Below, in pieces: positions 23,554-31,939 of a DNA stretch of 32,082 nt. A program made the translations under genes and the position numbers. This DNA is from JBIICS01 sp044238735 (lineage in GTDB: Bacteria; Bacteroidota; Bacteroidia; UBA4408). The notes beneath the pieces were generated by a model. The model did not search any database, was not told the DNA's origin, and saw only the letters and a list, made by a program, of their open reading frames with translations. The DNA lies in the NCBI GenBank assembly GCA_044238735.1, contig JBIICS010000013.1:1-32082 (forward strand), given 5' to 3'. Within the stretch, counting starts at the first letter, position 1. Every line of letters begins with the position of its first letter.

Positions 23554-23650
23554 ATGTCTATATGTTTATATTGGCTTCATCATTATTTAAAAAATTAATC
23601 TTAAAATAATATATTGATTTATATTATTTAATTGAATGATTAAGATCATA

Positions 23651-23679
23651 TTGTTTTTTAAATACTAATTTTAGTTTTG
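23651..23679 (+). promoter_or_regulatory. Two-part Bacteroidota promoter of the universal stress gene
   Basis: TTG at 23651-23653 is followed after 18 nt by TAGTTTTG at 23672-23679, a perfect TAnnTTTG. Both elements are at consensus spacing. The box ends 16 nt before the ATG at 23696, so the leader is only around 10 nt. Confidence 0.6.
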
Positions 23680-23695
23680 AAAAAAATAATTATAA

Positions 23696-24508
23696 ATGAA
23701 AAAATTAGCCGTTACCACCGATTATTCTGCAAATGCTCAGTGTGCAGTAGACTATGCCTGCGAGATGGCACACGATTTAGGCGCAAGTCTAACAATTATT
23801 CATACCTATGATATCTGGATTCCGGTTTCGGAGGTGCCGGTAGCTACCGTTCCAATTGAAGAAATTGAATTAGAAAACAAGAAAAAGCTGGAAGCTATTA
23901 TTGCAGGTATTCAAATTAAATATAAAATAAATGTAGATTACGTAATATCCTCAGGTGCATTAACTGTTTCTTTAAACGAAATTGTTCAAAAACGCAAAAT
24001 AGATTTAGTTTTAATGGGTATGAAGGGTGGGGGAGAACTGAGTAAACATTTGTTTGGAAGTAATACCATAAACGTTATTGATGAAGGTGTAGTGCCGGTA
24101 TTGGTTGTTCCAGAAGGTTGTAAATACAAAAAAGTTAAGAAATATGCTTTGGCTGCCGACCTGAAAAAGACTACAGATCATAGTTTTGAAATCTTACGCT
24201 ATTTAATTAAACGTTTCGATGCAAACCTTATGATTTTTAATGTGATAGAGTCAAACCAAATCCCACAAATAAAGGAGGCCATTGAGGGGATTAAACTTGA
24301 TGCAGTTTTTGAAGACATTAATCATGATTATTATTTTCCTCAGGCAAATGAAATTAATGTGGGCATTGAACGATTTATTTATCATAAAGAACCGGACGTA
24401 TTGGTTATGATTCCTCGTAAACACGGTTTCCTTTTTAAATTGTTTTTTGAGGGTGAAACTGAAAAAATTATTTATAACAGTAAAATTCCGGTTTTAGCTT
24501 TAGCTTAA
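23696..24508 (+). CDS. Tandem-domain universal stress protein
   Basis: A 270-residue cytoplasmic protein with two UspA-like domains (about 1-140 and 148-270), the usual tandem layout in Bacteroidota. Domain 1 begins MKKLAVTTDYSANAQCAVDY and carries the ATP-binding pattern G-2x-G-9x-G-S as G108-M-K-G111 to G121-S122 (GMKGGGELSKHLFGSNT), so it should bind ATP. In domain 2 the matching segment is MIPRKHGFLFKLFFEGETEK, which lacks that pattern and probably does not bind nucleotide. Such proteins are typically induced by starvation, redox or envelope stress; the trigger here is unknown. It is a single gene with its own two-part promoter and terminator. Confidence 0.92.
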   Translation: MKKLAVTTDYSANAQCAVDYACEMAHDLGASLTIIHTYDIWIPVSEVPVATVPIEEIELENKKKLEAIIAGIQIKYKINVDYVISSGALTVSLNEIVQKRKIDLVLMGMKGGGELSKHLFGSNTINVIDEGVVPVLVVPEGCKYKKVKKYALAADLKKTTDHSFEILRYLIKRFDANLMIFNVIESNQIPQIKEAIEGIKLDAVFEDINHDYYFPQANEINVGIERFIYHKEPDVLVMIPRKHGFLFKLFFEGETEKIIYNSKIPVLALA

Positions 24509-24545
24509 GTTTAAATAAAAGGATATTACCTCATTAAGGTACAAG

Positions 24546-24581
24546 AAAGTTTAGTGGATCCAATTTCACTAAACTTTTTTT
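24546..24581 (+). terminator. Rho-independent terminator of the universal stress gene
   Basis: An 11-bp stem, AAAGTTTAGTG at 24546-24556 and CACTAAACTTT at 24567-24577, with a 10-nt loop; the descending arm runs into a T7 tract (24575-24581). It lies 38 nt after the stop. Confidence 0.88.
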
Positions 24582-24602
24582 ATTTCTTATACTTTTTTTA
24601 AT

Positions 24603-24650
24603 AAAAAAAAATGGCCTTTATTTAAAATAACAAGGCCATTTTTATTTTTT
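24603..24650. terminator. Bidirectional terminator between the stress gene and gyrA
   Basis: A 12-bp stem, AAAAATGGCCTT at 24607-24618 and AAGGCCATTTTT at 24632-24643, with a 13-nt loop. Read on the minus strand it ends in an uninterrupted T8 run, 22 nt past the gyrA stop, so it fits gyrA best. T-rich sequence also follows on the plus strand, making it a backup for the stress gene. Confidence 0.85.
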
Positions 24651-24664
24651 TACAGCGTTAAAAA

Positions 24665-27220
24665 CTATTCCGAAACCGGTGGTTCGTCGGTGTTTTCGTT
24701 GGTCTCATTTGCCTGGTTTAAGTCTGAATTATCCTCAGAAATTGTATCCTGAATTTCTGGATTTTCATCTTCAATAATTAAACTCATATCAATTTTTGCT
24801 ACTGCAGCAATCTCATCTTCATCGCGCAGGTTAATAATTCTTACCCCTTGTGTTGCTCTACCCATTACACGTAATGTAGAAACGCGAATGCGTAATGTAA
24901 TCCCCGATTTATTTATGATCATTAAATCGTCGGATTCATTTACTTCTTTTATTGCGATTAAGTCTCCGGTTTTTTCAGTAACAGCAATCGTTCTTACTCC
25001 CTTACCACCACGATTTGTAACCCGATAATCTTCAATATCCGAACGTTTTCCATACCCTTTTTCCGAAACCACTAAAATTGTTTTAGCCGGATCGTTAACA
25101 GCAATTAAACCTATAACCTCATCATTGGCGCTTTGTAGCGTAACACCTTTAACCCCAGCCGCATTTCGTCCCATTGGTCTAACCGTAGATTCATTAAAAC
25201 GAATACACTGTCCGGAGCGTAAAGCCATCATAATTTCATCTTTACCGCTGGTTAATTTAGCTTCCAATAGTTGTTCTCCATCATTAATAGTAATCGCAGC
25301 TATTCCGTTAGCACGTGGGCGAGAGAAGGCTTCAAGAGTAGTTTTTTTAATAGTACCCTTATTGGTACACATGATGATGAAATTGTTATTTATATATTCC
25401 TCATCCGATAAGCTGGTTACATTTATATAAGCCATTACTTTATCGTCCGGCTCTATATTAATTAAGTTTTGAATAGCACGCCCTTTAGAACCTTTATTTC
25501 CTTCCGGAACTTCAAATACACGTAACCAATAACATTTTCCTTTTTTGGTGAAGAATAGAAGATAATTATGATTAGTGGCCACAAATAAGTGTTCTAAGAA
25601 ATCATCTTCGCGTGCAGAGGAACCTTTAGAACCAACCCCACCACGACCTTGTGTTCTAAACTCAGTTAAAGGGGTACGTTTAATATATCCCATGTGAGAG
25701 ATGGTAATAACCATCGCTTCATCTGCAATCATGTCTTCAACATTAAACTCCCCGGCAACAAGTTCAATTTGAGTTCTGCGTTCATCTCCATATTTTTCTT
25801 TCATTTCAACCAGCTCGGTTTTAATGATTTCCATGCGTAATCCTTCGTTTGCCAGAATATCTTTTAATCGAGCTATTAATTGCATTAATTCCTCATATTC
25901 CTGTTTTATTTTATCACGTTCCAAACCGGTTAAAGCTCTTAAACGCATTTCGAGAATTGCTTTGGCTTGTATTTCGCTTAACCCAAAACGACTGATTAAT
26001 TCGCTTTGAGCATCGTTGGGCGTAGCAGATTCTCTGATTACTTTAATTACTTCATCTAAATGATCCAGAGCAATTAAATATCCTTGTAAAATATGGGCAC
26101 GCTCTTCGGCTTTTCGCAATTCAAATTGAGTGCGGCGAGTAATAACTTCATGACGATGCTCAACAAAATTAGAAATTAAGTCTTTAAGGTTTAACAACAT
26201 CGGGCGGCCTTTTACAAGCGCGATATTGTTGATGCTAAAAGAAGATTGAAGTTCGGTGTATTTAAATAATTTATTTAAAACAACGTTGGCAACTGCATCA
26301 CGTTTTAAATCAAAAACTATTCGCATGCCTTCGCGATCGCTTTCATCCCTTATGTCTGAGATACCTTCAATAATTTTTTCGTTAACCAATTCTGCTGATT
26401 TACGGATTAATTCAGCCTTGTTTATTTGATAGGGAATCTCAGTTATAACAATTTTTTCTCTTCCTTTTTCATCAATCTCAATGTTTGATTTAGATCGGAT
26501 AACTACTCGTCCTCTTCCGGTTTCGTATGCTTGCCTAACACCTTCGGTTCCGTATATAATACCTCCTGTGGGGAAATCGGGTGCCTTTACAAACTTCATT
26601 AACGCAGGGATATCTATATCTCTGTTGTCAATGTAGGCGATAGTTGCCTCAATAGCCTCAGTTAAATTATGCGGAGCCATATTAGTAGCCATACCTACGG
26701 CAATACCCGATGAACCGTTAATTAATAAATTTGGCACTTTACATGGTAAAACCGTTGGTTCTACTAATGAATCATCAAAATTTGGTCTGAAATCGACAGT
26801 TTCTTTTTCAATATCTGACAATATTTCCTCAGCCAGTTTTTTTAATCGTGCTTCGGTATAACGCATTGCAGCCGGACTATCACCATCAATAGATCCAAAG
26901 TTACCTTGCCCGTCCACCAAAGTATAACGTAAACTCCAAGGCTGGGCCATCCGAACCATGGTATCGTATACAGAACTATCGCCGTGAGGATGATATTTAC
27001 CAAGTACTTCCCCTACAATTCTGGCAGATTTTTTATAAGGCCTGTTACTCATTACACCCAAATCTAGCATACCGTATAACACCCTGCGATGAACAGGTTT
27101 CAATCCATCGCGCACGTCTGGTAATGCTCTAGATACAATAACCGACATCGAATAATCGATGTAAGCTGTTTTCATTTCTTCTTCAATGTTAATGGGAATT
27201 ATTTTTTCTCCTTCTGCCAT
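24665..27220 (-). CDS. gyrA: DNA gyrase subunit A
   Basis: An 851-residue type IIA topoisomerase subunit that cuts and rejoins DNA while, with GyrB, introducing negative supercoils. The N-terminal breakage-reunion domain has PDVRDGLKPVHRRVLYGM near 34-51 and the catalytic Y121 in AAMRYTEARL. The quinolone region HPHGDSSVYDTMVRMAQP keeps S82 and D86 (E. coli S83 and D87), so there is no classic resistance change there. The C-terminal wrapping domain has QGRGGVG in the usual GyrA-box position (YIKRTPLTEFRTQGRGGVG) and a second box-like NRGGKGV further on (DYRVTNRGGKGVRTI). The protein ends in a roughly 35-residue acidic tail (DENPEIQDTISEDNSDL and onward). It is divergent from clpC across 246 nt. 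No convincing TAnnTTTG box was found upstream. Confidence 0.98.
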   Translation of the reverse strand: MAEGEKIIPINIEEEMKTAYIDYSMSVIVSRALPDVRDGLKPVHRRVLYGMLDLGVMSNRPYKKSARIVGEVLGKYHPHGDSSVYDTMVRMAQPWSLRYTLVDGQGNFGSIDGDSPAAMRYTEARLKKLAEEILSDIEKETVDFRPNFDDSLVEPTVLPCKVPNLLINGSSGIAVGMATNMAPHNLTEAIEATIAYIDNRDIDIPALMKFVKAPDFPTGGIIYGTEGVRQAYETGRGRVVIRSKSNIEIDEKGREKIVITEIPYQINKAELIRKSAELVNEKIIEGISDIRDESDREGMRIVFDLKRDAVANVVLNKLFKYTELQSSFSINNIALVKGRPMLLNLKDLISNFVEHRHEVITRRTQFELRKAEERAHILQGYLIALDHLDEVIKVIRESATPNDAQSELISRFGLSEIQAKAILEMRLRALTGLERDKIKQEYEELMQLIARLKDILANEGLRMEIIKTELVEMKEKYGDERRTQIELVAGEFNVEDMIADEAMVITISHMGYIKRTPLTEFRTQGRGGVGSKGSSAREDDFLEHLFVATNHNYLLFFTKKGKCYWLRVFEVPEGNKGSKGRAIQNLINIEPDDKVMAYINVTSLSDEEYINNNFIIMCTNKGTIKKTTLEAFSRPRANGIAAITINDGEQLLEAKLTSGKDEIMMALRSGQCIRFNESTVRPMGRNAAGVKGVTLQSANDEVIGLIAVNDPAKTILVVSEKGYGKRSDIEDYRVTNRGGKGVRTIAVTEKTGDLIAIKEVNESDDLMIINKSGITLRIRVSTLRVMGRATQGVRIINLRDEDEIAAVAKIDMSLIIEDENPEIQDTISEDNSDLNQANETNENTDEPPVSE

Positions 27221-27391
27221 ATTGTTAGTTAGTTAAATTTTGCACAATTATTGCCTTCTATAGACAAAGACCGAATTTACTTAGTTTGAGTTATAGCAAG
27301 GCTTTCAGCTTAGGTTATTTACTAACAAATTAAACAATTAGGTGTTGATAATTAAGGGTAATGCATTTAACTCAGAAGCATAGTATAATCA

Positions 27392-27399
27392 TACATTTG
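27392..27399 (+). promoter_or_regulatory. -7 promoter box for clpC
   Basis: TACATTTG is a perfect TAnnTTTG match. It ends 67 nt before the clpC ATG, leaving a leader of about 60 nt, longer than others in this window. A TATAAT at 27383-27388 sits just upstream. No -33 TTG. The remaining gyrA-clpC spacer shows nothing else. Confidence 0.42.
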
Positions 27400-27466
27400 A
27401 ACATCTACTGAATGTTAAATGTTTACTTAAAAGAAGTGAATAAATAACTTAAAAAAAATAAAAACT

Positions 27467-30034
27467 ATGGAAGCAAAATTTTCGCCCAGAGTTAAAGATG
27501 TTATCACCTATAGTCGCGAAGAAGCTCTTCGTCTTGGGCATGACTATATAGGTACTGAGCACCTTGTTTTAGGGATGATAAGAGAGGGTGAAGGTTTAGC
27601 TCTTAAAGTTTTGGCTCAATTAGGTGTAAACGCACAGGAGTTGCGTAAGCAAATTGAGCAAAATGTAAAAATAAGCACCAAACCTGTAACTAATATGGGA
27701 AACATACCATTGGTAAAACAGGCGGAACGCGCTCTAAAATTAACCTACTTAGAAGCTAAGGTTTTTAAGAGTAGTTTAATTGGAACCGAGCATTTAATGT
27801 TAGCGATTTTAAAAATTGAGGATTCACTGGTAGTGAATATTTTAGCAAATATGAAAATTGATTACGACGTGTTTAAAGACGAATTAGAAATTTATTTAGA
27901 AAACGGTGCAAGCGATAGTCAGGCTCCCCGTGCGGAATTTCCAAGTTCCAGCGAAGATGATATGGATGATGATTCCGGACCTTTCGGTGGTTCTTCATCC
28001 TCAAAAAAACAAGGCGATTCTAAATCTAAAACGCCTGTATTAGACAATTTTGGTAGAGATTTAACCAAAATGGCCGAAGACGGTAAATTGGATCCTATTG
28101 TGGGTCGCGAAAAAGAAATAGAACGAGTTTCACAAATCCTATCTCGCCGCAAAAAAAATAATCCCATTCTTATCGGTGAACCCGGTGTTGGAAAATCAGC
28201 TATTGCAGAAGGTTTAGCATTAAGAATTGTTCAACGAAAAGTTCCCAGAATTTTATTCGGTAAGCGTATTGTAACATTAGATCTAGCCGCGCTTGTTGCC
28301 GGTACTAAATATCGCGGCCAGTTTGAGGAGCGTATGAAGGCCGTAATGAATGAGCTTGAAAAGTCACCGGATGTTATCCTTTTTATAGACGAGATCCATA
28401 CTATAATTGGCGCTGGTGGTGCCAGTGGTTCTTTGGATGCTGGTAATATGTTTAAACCGGCATTAGCAAGAGGAGAATTGCAATGTATTGGTGCAACTAC
28501 GTTAGATGAGTATCGTCAGTACATTGAAAAGGACGGAGCTTTGGAACGTCGTTTCCAAAAAGTTTTGGTTGAGCCTGCATCTGCAGAGGAAACCTTCCAG
28601 ATATTAAATAATATTAAGGATAAGTACGAAGAACATCATCGTGTTTCATACACTGAAGATGCTTTGAAAGCTTGTGTTTCGTTAACCCAACGTTATATAA
28701 GTGACCGTCACCTTCCTGATAAGGCAATAGATGCTCTTGATGAAGCGGGATCGCGAGTTCACATCAAAAACATTCACGTTCCTCAAAATATAATTGATAT
28801 TGAAAAACAGGTAGAAGATATTAAAGAGGAAAAAAACAAAGTTGTTAGAAGTCAGCGATACGAAGAAGCTGCTCGATTAAGAGATACGGAACGTCAACTC
28901 CTTGAAAAACTGGATGCTGCTAAGTTACAGTGGGAAGAAGAAACAAAGAATCATCGTGAAATAGTTTCGGAAGATAATGTAGCAGAAGTTGTGGCCATGA
29001 TGACAGGTGTGCCTGTTCAGAGAGTTGCTCAAAACGAAGGTGAGAAACTAGGGGTGATGTATGATAATTTAAAAGGTAGGGTTATTGGGCAGGACGATGC
29101 TATTAAAAAAGTAGTAAAAGCTATACAACGAAACCGTGCCGGACTAAAAGATCCAAATAAGCCTATTGGTTCATTCATTTTCCTGGGTCCTACAGGGGTT
29201 GGTAAAACACAATTAGCAAAAGAGCTTGCGAAATATTTGTTTGATACCGAGGAAGCCATGATTCGTATTGATATGAGTGAGTACATGGAAAAATTTGCGG
29301 TAACGCGTTTAATTGGTGCACCTCCGGGATATGTAGGTTATGAAGAGGGCGGACAATTAACCGAGAAAGTACGTCGCAAACCATATTCAATTGTATTATT
29401 GGATGAGATTGAAAAAGCACATCCGGATGTGTTTAATTTATTATTGCAAGCATTAGATGATGGACAATTAACAGATAGTTTAGGAAGGAAAATTGATTTT
29501 AAGAATACCATCATTATTATGACTTCCAACATTGGTTCTCGTCAACTAAAAGAGTTCGGTCAGGGTGTAGGTTTTTCCACTGCCGCCAAACAAGCACGCG
29601 AAGACGAACATTCTAAAGGGGTTATTGAAGGGGCTTTAAAGAAAGCTTTTGCTCCCGAATTCCTAAATCGTATTGATGATGTAATTATGTTTAATTCTTT
29701 AGGTAAAGAAGATATTCATAAAATTATTGATGTTGAATTATCCAAATTATATAAACGAATTGAAGCAATTGGATATAAAATTACCATTACGGAAGAGGCC
29801 AAAGATTTTGTTACTGAAAAAGGTTACGATGCCAATTACGGTGCTCGTCCGTTAAAACGCGCCATACAAAAATACATTGAAGATCCAATGGCTGAGGAGA
29901 TTATAAAATCTAAAATGACTGAGGGTGATACTTTAGAAGTAGGTTTTGACAAAGAAAAACAAGAACTAACAGTTAATGTTATTAAGAGCAATGAACCTGC
30001 TCCTAAAAAACCCAAAAAGGCTAAAGAAGATTAA
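27467..30034 (+). CDS. clpC: ATP-dependent Clp protease ATP-binding subunit ClpC
   Basis: An 855-residue class I Hsp100 unfoldase. Residues 1 to about 145 form the Clp N domain with its double repeat (ARL-type EEALRLGHDYIGTEHLVLGM and AERALKLTYLEAKVFKSSLI). The first AAA module has Walker A GEPGVGKS 237-244 and Walker B ILFIDE 304-309. A middle UVR-bearing segment near 448-482 (NKVVRSQRYEEAARLRDTER) marks ClpC rather than ClpA or ClpB. The second AAA module has Walker A GPTGVGKT 574-581 and Walker B VLLDEIE near 643-649. The VGF tripeptide at 701-703 is the ClpP-docking loop, so it should feed substrates to ClpP, which is not encoded here. The C-terminus is lysine-rich (EPAPKKPKKAKED). A strong terminator follows 6 nt after the stop, and then a decayed copy of the last part of the gene. 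Confidence 0.98.
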   Translation: MEAKFSPRVKDVITYSREEALRLGHDYIGTEHLVLGMIREGEGLALKVLAQLGVNAQELRKQIEQNVKISTKPVTNMGNIPLVKQAERALKLTYLEAKVFKSSLIGTEHLMLAILKIEDSLVVNILANMKIDYDVFKDELEIYLENGASDSQAPRAEFPSSSEDDMDDDSGPFGGSSSSKKQGDSKSKTPVLDNFGRDLTKMAEDGKLDPIVGREKEIERVSQILSRRKKNNPILIGEPGVGKSAIAEGLALRIVQRKVPRILFGKRIVTLDLAALVAGTKYRGQFEERMKAVMNELEKSPDVILFIDEIHTIIGAGGASGSLDAGNMFKPALARGELQCIGATTLDEYRQYIEKDGALERRFQKVLVEPASAEETFQILNNIKDKYEEHHRVSYTEDALKACVSLTQRYISDRHLPDKAIDALDEAGSRVHIKNIHVPQNIIDIEKQVEDIKEEKNKVVRSQRYEEAARLRDTERQLLEKLDAAKLQWEEETKNHREIVSEDNVAEVVAMMTGVPVQRVAQNEGEKLGVMYDNLKGRVIGQDDAIKKVVKAIQRNRAGLKDPNKPIGSFIFLGPTGVGKTQLAKELAKYLFDTEEAMIRIDMSEYMEKFAVTRLIGAPPGYVGYEEGGQLTEKVRRKPYSIVLLDEIEKAHPDVFNLLLQALDDGQLTDSLGRKIDFKNTIIIMTSNIGSRQLKEFGQGVGFSTAAKQAREDEHSKGVIEGALKKAFAPEFLNRIDDVIMFNSLGKEDIHKIIDVELSKLYKRIEAIGYKITITEEAKDFVTEKGYDANYGARPLKRAIQKYIEDPMAEEIIKSKMTEGDTLEVGFDKEKQELTVNVIKSNEPAPKKPKKAKED

Positions 30035-30040
30035 AATTGA

Positions 30041-30066
30041 AACCCCGCAAAAGCGGGGTTTTTTTT
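30041..30066 (+). terminator. Rho-independent terminator of clpC
   Basis: A perfect 8-bp GC-rich stem, AACCCCGC and GCGGGGTT, with an AAAA loop, running into T8. It begins 6 nt after the clpC stop. Confidence 0.94.
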
Positions 30067-30095
30067 AAGACTTTTCCTTCAAATTTTCATGTAAT

Positions 30096-30286
30096 TAAAA
30101 TCTAAAATAACAGAGGGTGATACTTTAGAAGTAGTTTCTGACAAAGAATAACAAGAACTTACGGTTAATATTATTAAGAGCAATGAACCTGCTCCAAATA
30201 ACCCAAAAAGGCTAAAGAAGATTAAAATTGAAAACCCGCAAAAAGCGTGTTTTTTTTTGGACTGTTCCTTCTAATTTTCATCTAAT
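30096..30286 (+). pseudogene. Decayed tandem copy of the clpC 3' end plus terminator
   Basis: Positions 30096-30286 repeat 29904-30095 head to tail at an offset of 192 bp, with roughly 20 differences by eye (about 90% identical). The copied part covers the last 43 or so clpC codons, the stop, the terminator and the short tail after it. In the clpC frame the copy reads KSKITEGDTLEVVSDKE and then hits TAA where clpC has AAA. Later, one base is missing in the A/C-rich run before CCCAAAAAGG. The copied terminator arms (ACCCGC and GCGTGT) now mismatch, although the T-run is kept. It has no start codon of its own and should be untranslated. From 30287 to 30395 nothing recognisable is seen. Confidence 0.9.
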
Positions 30287-30395
30287 TTAAATTGTTATTT
30301 AATCTTCATCAACTTATATATTCTTACCAAATTATTGAATTCACTTTTTTCTATTTAACATAATATGAATTATATAAATTTATTTTAATCTCTAA

Positions 30396-31931
30396 TTAGT
30401 CCAGTTTTGTGAAATTGTACGGTGTAAATTCAACAAAATCGTTTACCAATAAAGTAAATCCTTTAACCTTATTTAATTCAATTATAAAAGGAATTTCTTT
30501 TATACCCATCGTGGGATCAGAATAAGAAATTAGAAAATTATTTGCTGCCGTGTATTCTACTTTGGCAGTCATCTCCGGGTGATTTTCAAATTTCATTATT
30601 AAGTTTTGATTTAATAATTCAATCGTTATTTTACCATATAACTCATTAGAATAAACACCACAGAATTCTTTCATATCTAATGGCAACTTATTTTTTTGAG
30701 CAACGACCTTATATAAACTATCAATTAAATTTTCAGAAGATTTAGTTTGCAAAATAAAACCCGATAAAGCTTGTTTACTGTAATTCTCATAAGGAACTTC
30801 TAAATAAGCATCCATTATCTGATTATTTAAAATTTGAAATAAACTTTGATTGTCATTGGTTGTAAGCACTACAACTCCAAGTTTTAATTCGGGTATAAAC
30901 GCAACTGAAGATAAATACCCATTAACACCTCCGGTATGTGAATATAATACATAACCTTTCCTGTCTTTAATTTCTAAACCTAGGCCATATAACGTAAAGT
31001 GATTTAAACGATTAAAACGTGGGTTTACCCCAACAATAGATTCGGGATTTCGGGTAGCGGCTATTGCTTTTTCACTAATTAATGGCGTATTATTAACCTT
31101 TCCGAAATTTAACTGAAGTTGTAACCATTTACACATATCAACAACATTAGAACTAATACTGGCCGCAGGAGCTAAATTGTCAAGTTTGGGAATACTTATT
31201 GGGGTTAGTTTTTTGTTGAACCACGTATAGGGTTTGGCGTAATTCTTAGCTTTTTCCAGTTCAACAGCCAGCATTAAGGTACTATTCATTTGTAAAGGCT
31301 GCAATACGTTTTTACGTATATTATCCTCCCAGCTCTGTTTGGTAGCAGCTTCAATAACTTCACCGGTAGTTAAATAACCGGCATTGCAATAACCCCATTT
31401 GGTTCTGTAATCGTAAACAGCATCCACTTTACTCATTTTGGCAACTATTTCTTCTCGAGTTAATTTGCTGGTCCAGTATGTAAAATCGCCCTGAAAAGTC
31501 TCAAATCCAATGCGGTGCGAAAGAATATCTTTTAGGTTAGCATTAACTGAAGCGTATTTATTCTTTAATTCGAACGATGGAATCCATTTAGTTACTTTAT
31601 CGTCAAGCTTTAAAACTCCTTGTTGCTCCAACATTGCTGCCATGGTTCCAGTAAATAATTTGGTATTTGATCCAATCATAAACAACGTATTTTCATTTAC
31701 GGGTTCTTTTTTACCAACTTCAAGTAACCCATAGCCTTTACACCAAACTACTTTATCGTCTTTTACAATTCCGACAGCAAGAGCGGGAACGTTCCAATCT
31801 TTTATGGCCTGATTTATATATTTATCTAGGCTATCACTTATAAAAACAGGTGTTTTGTTTGTTTGAGAAAACAATAAATTACCACACAACAAAAAGCTTG
31901 TTATTGCAACGATTTTAAAATTTAGTAACAT
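30396..31931 (-). CDS. Exported serine hydrolase, beta-lactamase/class C PBP-like family
   Basis: A 511-residue protein with a signal peptide (MLLNFKIVAITSFLLCGNLL, cleavage expected after FSQ, residue about 23). LLC at 14-16 is not a good lipobox. The beta-lactamase-fold domain (about 30-380) has S88-N-T-K91 (SxxK nucleophile motif), Y181-C-N183 (YxN) and H332-T-G-G335 (HxGG in place of KTG), the catalytic set of the PF00144 family. After about residue 400 comes a separate C-terminal domain (EFCGVYSNELYGKITIELLN) like the DUF3471 barrel often attached to these proteins. Known members are D-aminopeptidases, esterases and peptidoglycan or peptide hydrolases; few are true beta-lactamases, so a resistance role should not be assumed. 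It is probably periplasmic. The heptamer repeat array begins 8 nt upstream of its start codon, where a promoter would lie. Confidence 0.9.
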   Translation of the reverse strand: MLLNFKIVAITSFLLCGNLLFSQTNKTPVFISDSLDKYINQAIKDWNVPALAVGIVKDDKVVWCKGYGLLEVGKKEPVNENTLFMIGSNTKLFTGTMAAMLEQQGVLKLDDKVTKWIPSFELKNKYASVNANLKDILSHRIGFETFQGDFTYWTSKLTREEIVAKMSKVDAVYDYRTKWGYCNAGYLTTGEVIEAATKQSWEDNIRKNVLQPLQMNSTLMLAVELEKAKNYAKPYTWFNKKLTPISIPKLDNLAPAASISSNVVDMCKWLQLQLNFGKVNNTPLISEKAIAATRNPESIVGVNPRFNRLNHFTLYGLGLEIKDRKGYVLYSHTGGVNGYLSSVAFIPELKLGVVVLTTNDNQSLFQILNNQIMDAYLEVPYENYSKQALSGFILQTKSSENLIDSLYKVVAQKNKLPLDMKEFCGVYSNELYGKITIELLNQNLIMKFENHPEMTAKVEYTAANNFLISYSDPTMGIKEIPFIIELNKVKGFTLLVNDFVEFTPYNFTKLD

Positions 31932-31939
31932 TATTATAT

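Noticed and set aside
26960..26990. Fluoroquinolone-resistance change in gyrA
   Set aside because: The region reads HPHGDSSVYD; S82 and D86 match the susceptible residues at E. coli positions 83 and 87.
30396..31931. Antibiotic-resistance beta-lactamase
   Set aside because: The SxxK, YxN and HxGG set and the DUF3471-like tail fit the broad PF00144 hydrolase family; nothing points to a true resistance enzyme.
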